Assembly: GCA_021404685.1 (NCBI GenBank)
Contig: QWHC01000009.1
Location: forward strand, 1-64,000
Direction: 5' to 3'
DNA length: 64,000 bases
Origin: Chloroflexi bacterium CFX4
Lineage (GTDB): Bacteria; Chloroflexota; Anaerolineae; Aggregatilineales; UBA2796
Translations under genes and position numbers: made by a program
Shown: piece by piece, positions 42,026 to 50,171 of the stretch
Layout of the letters: the number at the start of each line of letters is the position of its first letter
Numbering within the stretch: the first letter of the stretch is position 1
The notes under the pieces: model-generated
Database searches by the model: none
Told to the model about the DNA's origin: nothing
The model's input: the letters and a program-made list of their open reading frames with translations, nothing else

Positions 42026-42643
42026 ATGGCAGAGGTTGCGAAGAAAGTAGATCGGCGCATTCAGCGCACCCGCGAATTGCTGCGCCAAGCACTGATGTCG
42101 CTCATCGTGGAACGTGGCTACGAGGCGATCACCATTCAGGATATTACCGAACGTGCCAACGTGGCGCGTACCACCTTTTACCTGCATTTCCGCGATAAAG
42201 ATGATCTGCTCTTTCAGACAATGCGCGATGTGTATGAGGAGATCGCCGCACGGGTAGATGAGCATTACGCGCACCTGCTCCAACAGGGCATTCCGGATCA
42301 GGCAGATGCTTCTGATTTTCAGCACATCGCAGATTTTGCCGAGTTCTATAAGATCATGCTGAGTGAGCGGGGCAGTGCTGCCTTTTTAGTGCGCGTGCGG
42401 AGTTACCTTGCAGAAATGATCCAGAAGCAGGTGATCGCACCGATTATGCCGCCTAGCGGCACGCCGAACCTACCGCCTGATCTGGTTGGCTACCTGATCG
42501 CGGGAATGCAGATCGCTGCTTATTACTGGTGGCTTCAGCGCGATATGCAGCCTTCCGCGCAGATAATGGCGCAATGGGTGCAAGATTACTGTGTGCGCGG
42601 TGTGCTGTGGGCGCTGGCGCCCCAAGAGCCACCCAAGCCTTAG
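42026..42643 (+). CDS. TetR-family transcriptional regulator
   Basis: 205 residues from the ATG at 42026. The N-terminal helix-turn-helix is ITIQDITERANVARTTFYLH followed by FRDKDDLLF (about 36-64), and the C-terminal all-helical domain (YKIMLSERGSAAFLVRVRSY) resembles TetR_C_7-type ligand-binding domains. It should repress its divergent neighbour, the P450, until a small ligand binds. An earlier frame start (TTG 42008) falls in the operator. It ends overlapping the oxidoreductase gene by four bases. Confidence 0.87.
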   Translation: MAEVAKKVDRRIQRTRELLRQALMSLIVERGYEAITIQDITERANVARTTFYLHFRDKDDLLFQTMRDVYEEIAARVDEHYAHLLQQGIPDQADASDFQHIADFAEFYKIMLSERGSAAFLVRVRSYLAEMIQKQVIAPIMPPSGTPNLPPDLVGYLIAGMQIAAYYWWLQRDMQPSAQIMAQWVQDYCVRGVLWALAPQEPPKP

Positions 42644-44148
42644 GTTGGTTCGCAGGCTTGGAAGGGCTTCCCTTCGGCGTGGCAGATCAACTGCACCACG
42701 TTCTTTCCAGAGGCAGCCGCCAATGGTAGGCTACCGCCTGGCTCTACCCAATGTCCTGCCATGTAGAACCGCTTCAGGTTTGGCAGTGTTTTTGGCACGC
42801 CGCGAATAAGCAAAGGCATTGTTTCTTTGGTCAGCAGCCAACCACTGGTCGCACCCAGCCAATTGCCGGTGAAGCGCTCATAGCTGAGCGGCGTTGCCTC
42901 GTCGGTGAACTCGATGTGTTGCCGAATGTTCGGATAGCGCTGTGCCAAGAAGTCAATCACAATGCTGCTGACCTGCCGCTGTTCGCTATCATAGCTGCGC
43001 CTGCCAAATAAGCGCTGCCAATAGCTGTAGCTGGAACGCAGCATCACCTCCACTACTGATTTGCCCTCAGGCGCAAGGCTTGGGTCAAAACAGTAGTGCT
43101 TCACGCCGATCTCGCGGTGATCCTCACCGATGATCAGCAGTGGTTCGGTCAGCAGGTGTGTTATCCAGTGCGGTTCAGCGCTTAGATCGCACGCCACACC
43201 GAGCGACACCTGCACCTGGGAATGTGTGGGCAAATGCCCGCTATACATGCGCTTGAGTTTGCGGTTGACGAACTGCCCACCGAGCATATCAAAAATGGTG
43301 GTGCGCCCATCCGCCGCCGAGACCACATAATCGGCGCGGTAGATAGCATCGTCATAGAGGCGCACGCCAACAGCGCGCCCATCCTCAGTCAAGATTTTTT
43401 CGACGTGCGCGTTGTAGCACAGCTCACCGCCCAAATCACGATAGCGCTGCTCAAGCGCACGGGCAAACGCCAGCGATCCGCCTTGCGGAAAGCCTGCATT
43501 CTGGGTGTGTAAATATGCCAGAAGCGACATGCCCATCATCAGCGGCGCTTCTTCCCACGAAAACATCTGCGCCACGGCGCGCCGCAAAAAAGGATGCTTG
43601 AAACGTGCGGCAAATGTTTTTGCCGGCACCAACGCCCAGCGCAGCATGGGCAACACGAAAGGCAACATCTTCATCCCGAAATCACGCCAGTCTAAAGTAG
43701 TCATGATCGGGCGCGGTACGCAGTACATCGCCGACATGTCAAAGCGGGTGAACTGCCGCACGCCGTTGCAAAAAGCGCGGATCAGAGGTGCATCAGCGGG
43801 TGAGAGCGCACACATATGCACCTCAAGCTGATCAGGATCGGCATAGACGATCAGAGTGTGTTCGCCATCGGTGATGCGCTGATATTCGCTGTGGTTGATC
43901 ATTGGGCGGTTTTGCACTGCGCCCAACTCGCGCCACATCTGATGAAAAGGTTGCCCTTCACCAGAGCCAAACAGATAGTGAATGCAGCCATCAAAGGTGT
44001 AGCCTTTGCGTTCCCAGGCTGTGCATAAGCCGCCGGGCAAGGCGTGCATCTCGAAAATGGTGGTGCGGAGGTCATTCATGCGCGCATAGCAACCTGCTGC
44101 TAAGCCTGCAATGCCGCCACCAATTATGATGAGGGATTTTTCTGCCAT
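42640..44148 (-). CDS. CrtI/carotenoid-saturase-like FAD oxidoreductase
   Basis: 502 residues from the ATG at 44148 (MAEKSLIIIGGGIAGLAAGC), with AGGAAAAG before it. The dinucleotide loop GGGIAGLAAG, the substrate-entry segment TAWERKGYTFDGCIHYLFGS and the C-terminal FAD-binding MAGHWVEPGGSLPLAA match phytoene desaturases and retinol saturases. It oxidises or reduces a long-chain isoprenoid or lipid. No crtB or geranylgeranyl gene is near. It is the last gene of the M28 peptidase-MGDG synthase-oxidoreductase operon and convergent to the TetR gene. Confidence 0.83.
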   Translation of the reverse strand: MAEKSLIIIGGGIAGLAAGCYARMNDLRTTIFEMHALPGGLCTAWERKGYTFDGCIHYLFGSGEGQPFHQMWRELGAVQNRPMINHSEYQRITDGEHTLIVYADPDQLEVHMCALSPADAPLIRAFCNGVRQFTRFDMSAMYCVPRPIMTTLDWRDFGMKMLPFVLPMLRWALVPAKTFAARFKHPFLRRAVAQMFSWEEAPLMMGMSLLAYLHTQNAGFPQGGSLAFARALEQRYRDLGGELCYNAHVEKILTEDGRAVGVRLYDDAIYRADYVVSAADGRTTIFDMLGGQFVNRKLKRMYSGHLPTHSQVQVSLGVACDLSAEPHWITHLLTEPLLIIGEDHREIGVKHYCFDPSLAPEGKSVVEVMLRSSYSYWQRLFGRRSYDSEQRQVSSIVIDFLAQRYPNIRQHIEFTDEATPLSYERFTGNWLGATSGWLLTKETMPLLIRGVPKTLPNLKRFYMAGHWVEPGGSLPLAAASGKNVVQLICHAEGKPFQACEPT

Positions 44149-44229
44149 CGGTACACTTTTCCTGAACAGGGCGTGCTTGCTCTGCATGCCACCTTCAGAG
44201 ATTGTACCATAATTCACAAATAAAGTCTC

Positions 44230-45381
44230 TCAGGGGTTGGCTTGGGCGGCGATGGTGTTACCTGTGGCGTAAGTGTGAACCAATTCTGCAATGCGCCAGA
44301 CGGCGTGCGGCTCGGCAATCGTCTTCACGCCTTCTGAAAGCACTTTCAGATGCGCGCCATCGTCCGCCAGAAGCTCGGCAACGGCTGCCGCCACCTTGCG
44401 TGCGCCGGGCGCAAAAACGCCAGCATTGCGGCTGACCACATACTTCACATTGGGCGATTCCTGAAAGCGAATCGCACCGCTGATGACCATTGGCAAGCCG
44501 ATGGTTGCCGCCTCGGTCAGGGTGGCTGGACCTGCCTTCGTGATGAGCAAGTCCGCAGCGCGCATCATCACCTCAAGGTTGTTCACAAAGCCGTAAATGT
44601 GCGTTGGGCGCTGCCATTGGCACGCTTCCAGCGATTTTTTCAAGGCGGTGTTGCGTCCAGCGATGATCACCAACTCAGCATCCAGCGCCAAACGGTCAAT
44701 GGCGCGTGCCGTCTTTTGCAGCGTTCCCATGCCGTCGCCACCGCCAACCATCAGCACAATGCGCGCCGTTGGCGACCAGCCGAGCGCGTCTCGCGCCTCC
44801 GCCTTGCTCAGCTTCAAGTCGGTATATTTAGGATGGACGGGCGCACCTGTCATGACCATTTTTTCGGGTGGCAAGCCCAGCCGCACGCCACGCTGATAGG
44901 CTGCCTCAGTCGGGATGGTGGTGAGGTCTACACGCGGGTCGTACCACATAATGTTGGGCAGCGCGTAGTCGGTGATGACGGTCATAAAGGGTTTCTGAAT
45001 GCCCAATTTCCGCAGGGCGTGAATGGCGGGACGCACAAAGACCGAATGCGCGCACAGGTAGAGATCAGCGGGATAGCGCTCAAAAAACAGCTTCATGCGC
45101 GGGAACATCTGGCGGCAAAGCGCATTGCTCAGGGCGGGCGAGCGCCAGATGCGGTCGTTCATCCAATACTGCGCGGCGTAAGTGCCGGGGCTCCAGTTCA
45201 CCCACTTCACATAAGTATCAGGCAGGGTGCTGAAGGGAAAGGGCGTGTAATCGCGCCACATATCCACCAATTGGGCGGTAAAGGCGGCTGGGTAGCGCGT
45301 GTTGAGGGCAGTTTCGATAGCGCGGCAGGCGGCACGGTGACCGCCGCCAGTATCGGACATCAGGTAAACAATGTGTGGCAT
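44230..45381 (-). CDS. MGDG synthase-like glycosyltransferase (GT28)
   Basis: 383 residues, GT-B fold. The N-terminal signature YLMSDTGGGHRAACRAIETA belongs to MGDG-synthase/diacylglycerol glucosyltransferase proteins, and the donor domain has LMVGGGDGMG, a linker with NLEVMMRAADLLITKAGPAT and LTEAATIGLPMVI. It should add a sugar from a UDP donor to diacylglycerol at the inner face of the membrane, forming a glycolipid. Galactose versus glucose cannot be decided. It lies between the M28 peptidase (20 bases) and the CrtI-like oxidoreductase (81 bases). Confidence 0.85.
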   Translation of the reverse strand: MPHIVYLMSDTGGGHRAACRAIETALNTRYPAAFTAQLVDMWRDYTPFPFSTLPDTYVKWVNWSPGTYAAQYWMNDRIWRSPALSNALCRQMFPRMKLFFERYPADLYLCAHSVFVRPAIHALRKLGIQKPFMTVITDYALPNIMWYDPRVDLTTIPTEAAYQRGVRLGLPPEKMVMTGAPVHPKYTDLKLSKAEARDALGWSPTARIVLMVGGGDGMGTLQKTARAIDRLALDAELVIIAGRNTALKKSLEACQWQRPTHIYGFVNNLEVMMRAADLLITKAGPATLTEAATIGLPMVISGAIRFQESPNVKYVVSRNAGVFAPGARKVAAAVAELLADDGAHLKVLSEGVKTIAEPHAVWRIAELVHTYATGNTIAAQANP

Positions 45382-45401
45382 GTTGCGTGTGTGTAGTCGT
45401 C

Positions 45402-46610
45402 CTATTCTGTGTATGGTTGCTCGGCGTGCGCGCTGCGATCAATCTCTTGCAGCAGCGTATAGCCAAAGTGCGCGGCGCGGCTGAGCGTGCCGCTTTGGAT
45501 ATTTTCCAGCGTATCCGACGTGCGGTGCCAATTAGGCAGCCGTCCCTCTTGATTATAGCCGACGATGCACAAGCCCTTATAGCCCATGCGCGCTACGACG
45601 GCAATTTCTTCCAAGATCAGCATATCGCGCCCTGCCACCTGTGGATGCTGCACCGCCGCACAGCGGGCAAACCGCAGTAGATCAGGATCGGGCGTGTATT
45701 CGCCAAAGGCAGTGATGCCGTGTTTGGTCACATAGCAGAGGTTGCCGCTGCCCACCATTTCATAATCAATGAAGTAGCTGTTGAAGCGCGGCGGCTGGAA
45801 GTGTGCCAGATAGCGCGCCATGCCGATGCAGCCGACTTCTTCGCAGCCCGTGAACAGAAGCGTCACTTCGGTGTTTGCCAGCGGTGCCAGCGTGAGCGTC
45901 TCTGCCAAGCCAAGCAGCACACTGACCGCTGTGGCGTTATCGTTGGCGCCTTCGATATAGGGCTGGCGTTCATCGCTGACCTGCATGGCGAGCGTGCCAA
46001 CGGCAAGGGCGGCGTAGAAAGCATCCCAAACGCCGTAGCGCGTTTTGCGCTTTAGGGTGCGGCGCAACTGCACCAGCGCATTCATCAGCAGCGCGCTGAT
46101 GCCAAGCGTCGTGAAGGGCTTCATCAGTTCGGGCTGTGGTGTGGGCAGGGTGAAACGCTGTTTGTTGCTGTCCAAATGTCCGATCAGGTAAACGCGACGT
46201 TTGACTTCACCACGTGGCGGAAGGGTTGCGATCACGTTTTGGCTCTGCCCTAACCCAATCAGTGGTTGGAAGAAAGGCGGCTTGGCGGTCATCACGCCGC
46301 GCAGATTTACCGCACTCAGGGCGGAGAGTGCCGCTGCGATCAGCTTGCCGAAGCGTCCGCGCCTGCCATACAGGGCAGCAAGCGCGGCAAGGGCAAGGAG
46401 CGGGATTGCCTGTGCGCCTGAGGTGGTGTTGCTGCGGAAGGGCTGCACCGTAATTTGCTCCACGCCGACGGCACGCAGCGCAATCTGCACATATTCGGCG
46501 GCGCGGCGCTCTTGCGCGGAACAGGCAGGGCGTGCGCCAATGCCTTTACAGAGCGCGTTCATATGCTGCATCAGGCGGTCGGGCTGAAGGCTGCTCAAGG
46601 GATCGCTCAT
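45402..46610 (-). CDS. M28-family metallopeptidase with membrane segments
   Basis: 402 residues. The zinc ligands of M28 aminopeptidases are visible: GHLDSNK (His-x-Asp), EGANDNATAV (Asp), FTGCEEVGCIG (catalytic Glu pair), FIDYEMVG (Asp/Glu) and NWHRTSDT (His). Hydrophobic segments near 70-85 and 200-215 suggest membrane association; there is no signal peptide. It cleaves N-terminal residues from peptides, or has a related amidase activity. It begins the operon with the glycolipid synthase. TATAAT sits upstream on the minus strand near 46650, and AAGGAAG precedes the ATG. Confidence 0.85.
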   Translation of the reverse strand: MSDPLSSLQPDRLMQHMNALCKGIGARPACSAQERRAAEYVQIALRAVGVEQITVQPFRSNTTSGAQAIPLLALAALAALYGRRGRFGKLIAAALSALSAVNLRGVMTAKPPFFQPLIGLGQSQNVIATLPPRGEVKRRVYLIGHLDSNKQRFTLPTPQPELMKPFTTLGISALLMNALVQLRRTLKRKTRYGVWDAFYAALAVGTLAMQVSDERQPYIEGANDNATAVSVLLGLAETLTLAPLANTEVTLLFTGCEEVGCIGMARYLAHFQPPRFNSYFIDYEMVGSGNLCYVTKHGITAFGEYTPDPDLLRFARCAAVQHPQVAGRDMLILEEIAVVARMGYKGLCIVGYNQEGRLPNWHRTSDTLENIQSGTLSRAAHFGYTLLQEIDRSAHAEQPYTE

Positions 46611-46710
46611 CGTGGCAACTTCCTTGTGTGACGGACTTCACAGACCCATTATAAACGAGAATCGGCGTTTTGTGGGTAGGCGGCGTGATGAGGATCAAGG
46701 GTGTGGCGTG

Positions 46711-46765
46711 CCAAGCCCCTACGCTCCGATTCCCTTTCCCTGTGAGCGGGGATAGAGGTGCCTCC
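46711..46765. repeat. Dispersed palindromic repeat, degenerate copy 5
   Basis: CCGATTCCCTTTCCCTGTGA followed by GCGGGGATAGAGGTGCCTCC matches both halves of the copy at 22188-22285. It lies between the divergent M28 and radical-SAM genes, just upstream of the latter's promoter. Confidence 0.6.
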
Positions 46766-46776
46766 CAACAGCCCAG

Positions 46777-46805
46777 TTGACTTCAGAACGAATGTTCGCT
46801 ATAAT
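46777..46805 (+). promoter_or_regulatory. Promoter of the radical-SAM gene, placed for a leaderless mRNA
   Basis: TTGACT (46777-46782), 17 bases, TATAAT (46800-46805). The expected start point, seven or eight bases later, is the A of the ATG at 46813. No ribosome binding site is present. Confidence 0.75.
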
Positions 46806-46812
46806 ATACTTT

Positions 46813-47985
46813 ATGGTGAACATTCAAATTGCTCCCGATCCAATTCAGAAGATCACGCAAATGGGCGATGTAACGCTCTATGAGCCAGCAGGCGATCAGC
46901 CCTTCTCAGAGCGCCCGCGCCTGCCAACTGGCAAGTACCAATCACACAGCCTTGCCGAGTGCATCACCAACGTCAGCACGCCAATGGGCAAAAAGCCTAT
47001 CCTCAAAACGATGCTCACCACCGCCTGTGAGCGTGATTGCTATTACTGCCCTTTCCGTGCTGGGCGCGCCAAAACGCGGCGAATGACCATCACGGCGGAC
47101 GATCTGGCAAAAGCATTTTTGGCGTTGCAGCAAGGCGGCGCAGTGGACGGCTTGTTTCTCTCCTCAGGCATTATCAAAGGCAGCATTCCAACCCAGGACA
47201 AATTGCTCGACGCTGCTGACATCATCCGCCGCAAGCACCACTATCGCGGCTATATCCACCTCAAGATTATGCCGGGCATTGAGGATGCTCAATTGTATAG
47301 GGCGATGCAGTTGGCAGATCGCATCTCGGTTAACCTAGAGGCGCCCACGCAGGAACGGCTGAACGCGCTGGCGCCGAAAAAGCACCTTGAGCGAGAACTG
47401 CTGGCAATGGTGCATATGGCAGAGCAAATTCGCCGCGCCCATCCGCACGAAAAACTGGCGCGCACCGTCACACAGTTTGTGGTTGGCGCCGTGGGCGATA
47501 CCGACCTTGAGCTGCTCTCGCTGACCAACAATCTGCATCGCCATCTTGGGCTAACACGCGCCTATTTCTCCGCCTTTCATCCCATCCTGCAAACGCCCTT
47601 TGAAAACCTTGCGCCAACCGACGCCCTCCGCGAGTTTCGGCTCTATCAATCCAGCTTTTTGCTGCGCGATTATGGTTGGGAAGTCGAAGATTTGCCCTTT
47701 GGGCAAGGCGGCAACTTGCCAACCGATGTTGATCCCAAAAAGGCTTGGGCAGAGGCACACCTGCGCGAACAACCTGTGGATTTGCAAACGGCAGACCGCG
47801 CTCAGTTGTTGCGCGTGCCAAGCATTGGACCGAAGGGAGCAGAGGCAATCTTGAAGGCGCGGCGGCAAGGCAAACTCGCCGCTTTGGCAGATTTGTGCAA
47901 ACTCGGCATTGCCGCACCAGAGCGCGCCGCACCCTACATCTTGCTGGATGGCAAGCGCCCAGCTTGGCAAGAGCGCTTATTTTAG
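46813..47985 (+). CDS. Radical-SAM protein, putative DNA modification/repair
   Basis: 390 residues from ATG 46813; a longer frame back to 46777 would run through the promoter. The radical-SAM cluster is C72-x3-C76-x2-C79 (ACERDCYYCPFRAG). The barrel continues with GLFLSSGIIKGS and ISVNLEAPT, and the C-terminal end has a helix-hairpin-helix DNA-binding motif, LLRVPSIGPKGAEAILKA. This architecture belongs to the family annotated as putative DNA modification/repair radical-SAM proteins. Its usual partner, a DUF4130-type putative DNA metabolism protein, is not next to it here. Cytosolic; chemistry unknown. Confidence 0.85.
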   Translation: MVNIQIAPDPIQKITQMGDVTLYEPAGDQPFSERPRLPTGKYQSHSLAECITNVSTPMGKKPILKTMLTTACERDCYYCPFRAGRAKTRRMTITADDLAKAFLALQQGGAVDGLFLSSGIIKGSIPTQDKLLDAADIIRRKHHYRGYIHLKIMPGIEDAQLYRAMQLADRISVNLEAPTQERLNALAPKKHLERELLAMVHMAEQIRRAHPHEKLARTVTQFVVGAVGDTDLELLSLTNNLHRHLGLTRAYFSAFHPILQTPFENLAPTDALREFRLYQSSFLLRDYGWEVEDLPFGQGGNLPTDVDPKKAWAEAHLREQPVDLQTADRAQLLRVPSIGPKGAEAILKARRQGKLAALADLCKLGIAAPERAAPYILLDGKRPAWQERLF

Positions 47986-48032
47986 CCGCCAAGCGGCGCC
48001 CTTTCAAAACAGCGACGCTGAATTTTCCAGAG

Positions 48033-48063
48033 TGGTAGGCAAATTTGGTAAAATTGCCTACCA
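48033..48063 (+). terminator. Hairpin after the radical-SAM gene
   Basis: TGGTAGGCAA (48033-48042) and TTGCCTACCA (48054-48063) form a perfect 10-base stem with an 11-base loop, followed by TTTCG. It lies 48 bases after the stop codon. Confidence 0.6.
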
Positions 48064-48140
48064 TTTCGCGTTAAATCTTCTTGCAAGGCGCGCTGCTTTC
48101 CGCCACAATAAGCATAACTTGCCCTTAGCGAGATGGTGCT

Positions 48141-49451
48141 ATGCTCAGAAAAACTTCTCAACCAACCGATGATTACGGACGTGCCGAGGTATTGCTGATG
48201 CGTGCCAAAGCTGCCTATCGTGCCACGCAATACTTGGAAGCGCTTGGCTTTGCCCAAGATGCCTTGAAGATGGCGCAGCAGTTTATGGCGAACGAGGCAC
48301 GTTGGGCAGTCTTGCTGGATCGCGCCTATCAACAGAGCGCGGAGTGCCATGATCGGCGCGCCGACTTTGGCGAGATGCAAAAGACCCTAGAGGTGTGGGC
48401 AGCCGCCACACCGCGCCCTGAAGGGAAGGTGGATAACCTTGCCATTTGGGCGCGCCTGAGCTATCGGCGTGGCGAATATGAGACGGCTAAACGCTTCTTG
48501 GATGAGGCAGCCAGCCTTGCTCAAACCTGTGGCTATGCGGCCGGCTTGGCGAATGTACTGCGTTTCCGTGCCGATGTGATGTGGCTTTCCGGTGAGGTGG
48601 AACGCGCTATCCCAATCGCGCAGCAGGCATTGGCACTTTTCGAGCGCATTGACCAGCCTGAAGGGCGTGCGCGCACCCTGAATACGCTTGGCATCATCTA
48701 CACCTATTTAGGGGACTACTATCAGGCGATTGTGCATTGGCTGCGCGCCATTCAGCTTTATGAAACGCTGGATGAGCGCTTCGGCTTGAGCATTGTGTGC
48801 AGCAATATTGGTGAGGCGTATCAGCACCTTTACGCCATGCGGACGGCACTCTTTTATCATCAGCGCGCCAGCGATTTGGTGGAAGGCAAGCTCTCTAGCG
48901 ATCTTTCTCGCAATCTCGGCGTGGATATGGTTGCCGTTGGGCGGGTGGAAGAAGGCTTGGCATACCTTGAGCGTGCTGTCGAAATTGCCAAGACGAACGG
49001 CGAGGCAGATAACACACTCCAAGCGCTTGCCAGCCTTGCAGAGGCACTTTTGCAAGCAGAAGACTACGAACGGGCGAAGGCAATTGCCCTTGAACTGCTG
49101 ACGACCGCGCAACCTTTGAACGCCACCCGCCACATGATCCGCGCTGAGCTGGTGATCGGCTACTGCCTGCTTGCCACCAGCGACGATTTGGCTGCCCAAG
49201 AATATTTTCACGAGGCGTTTGTCGAATCCCAGCGCACCTCAGACCGTGCTATTATGTGGCAGACGCACGCGGCGCTTGGAGAGGCGTTCAGCCGAACACA
49301 GCCCGAAACGGCTGCCATGCACTATGGCATCGCCGCCAGCATCCTGAACGATATGGCACAGAGCATTGGCGACCCACAACTGCGCGAGACGTTTTGCAGC
49401 GCGCCATTGGTGGCAAAAGTGCTGAGTGCTGGCTCGTCAAGCCAAGTCTAA
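48141..49451 (+). CDS. Soluble TPR protein
   Basis: 436 residues, no signal or membrane segment, made of about nine TPR-like helical pairs of the longer 40-residue type (ARTLNTLGIIYTYLGDYYQA, then NIGEAYQHLYAMRTALFYHQ). This type is found in signalling adaptors and in the C-terminal sensor part of large Chloroflexota regulators. No output domain is attached. The RsmG gene begins three bases after its stop, so they share an mRNA; no functional link is evident. Confidence 0.75.
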   Translation: MLRKTSQPTDDYGRAEVLLMRAKAAYRATQYLEALGFAQDALKMAQQFMANEARWAVLLDRAYQQSAECHDRRADFGEMQKTLEVWAAATPRPEGKVDNLAIWARLSYRRGEYETAKRFLDEAASLAQTCGYAAGLANVLRFRADVMWLSGEVERAIPIAQQALALFERIDQPEGRARTLNTLGIIYTYLGDYYQAIVHWLRAIQLYETLDERFGLSIVCSNIGEAYQHLYAMRTALFYHQRASDLVEGKLSSDLSRNLGVDMVAVGRVEEGLAYLERAVEIAKTNGEADNTLQALASLAEALLQAEDYERAKAIALELLTTAQPLNATRHMIRAELVIGYCLLATSDDLAAQEYFHEAFVESQRTSDRAIMWQTHAALGEAFSRTQPETAAMHYGIAASILNDMAQSIGDPQLRETFCSAPLVAKVLSAGSSSQV

Positions 49452-49454
49452 GCT

Positions 49455-50171
49455 ATGTCTGAACGTTTGGCAGCCGCCGCACAGCGCTTATTCGGCATCC
49501 CACTCTCGGCAGAGCAGCAGGCGCAGTTTGCTCAGTATGCCGCCGAGCTAGAGGCGTGGAATAAATCCCGCGCCAACCTGACTGCCATCACGGCGGTTGA
49601 GGCGGTTGAGGTGCGCCACTTTCTCGACTCGCTCTCGGTGCTGAGTGTGGTCAATCCGTCGCAGGGCGCCAGCGTGATTGATGTTGGCACAGGGGCAGGT
49701 TTTCCTGGCGTGCCCCTGCGCCTTGTGCGCCCTGACCTGCACCTCACGCTGCTGGAGGCAACCGGCAAAAAGATCGCCTTTTTGCAACATTTGGCAACCT
49801 TGCTTGGCATTGAAGGTGTGCAGTTCTTGCACGCACGCGCCGAAGAGGCAGGGCAAATGCCCGATCAACGCGAACACTACGATGTTGTGGTGGCACGGGC
49901 AGTGGCACACATGCCCATTTTGGCAGAATATCTGCTGCCTTTAGTGCGCGTCGGTGGGCAGTGCGTGGCGATGAAAGGCGAGAGCGCCGAACGCGAAGTG
50001 CGCGAGGCTGCCAACGCGCTCCGTATTTTGGGCGGGCGCGTGGCAGGCATCAGCGCGGTGAACCTGCCCAATGTTGCCGAGCCGCACTACCTGATCGTTA
50101 TTGATAAGATCGCGCCGACGCCGCGCCTTTATCCGCGCAAGCCCGGCACACCTGCTAAAAAGCCGCTCTAG
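49455..50171 (+). CDS. rsmG: 16S rRNA m7G527 methyltransferase
   Basis: 238 residues. SAM-binding motif [20 protein letters not shown], the upstream [18 protein letters not shown] with the RsmG Asn-Leu-Thr signature and [10 protein letters not shown] are clear; [12 protein letters not shown] follows later. It methylates N7 of G527 in 16S rRNA. The C-terminal 25 residues are Pro/Lys-rich. It ends convergently with gyrA, overlapping by four bases. Confidence 0.93.
   Translation: MSERLAAAAQRLFGIPLSAEQQAQFAQYAAELEAWNKSRANLTAITAVEAVEVRHFLDSLSVLSVVNPSQGASVIDVGTGAGFPGVPLRLVRPDLHLTLLEATGKKIAFLQHLATLLGIEGVQFLHARAEEAGQMPDQREHYDVVVARAVAHMPILAEYLLPLVRVGGQCVAMKGESAEREVREAANALRILGGRVAGISAVNLPNVAEPHYLIVIDKIAPTPRLYPRKPGTPAKKPL

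Noticed and set aside
44350-45396. 348-codon plus-strand frame opposite the MGDG-synthase-like gene
   Set aside because: No domain pattern, while the minus strand shows the full glycosyltransferase signature series.
40525-46610. Carotenoid biosynthesis cluster
   Set aside because: A CrtI-like protein and P450 are present, but no phytoene synthase, cyclase or prenyl synthase; only a general lipid-modification idea can be supported.
46777-46812. Longer N terminus for the radical-SAM protein
   Set aside because: The extra codons are the -35 and -10 hexamers of its own promoter.
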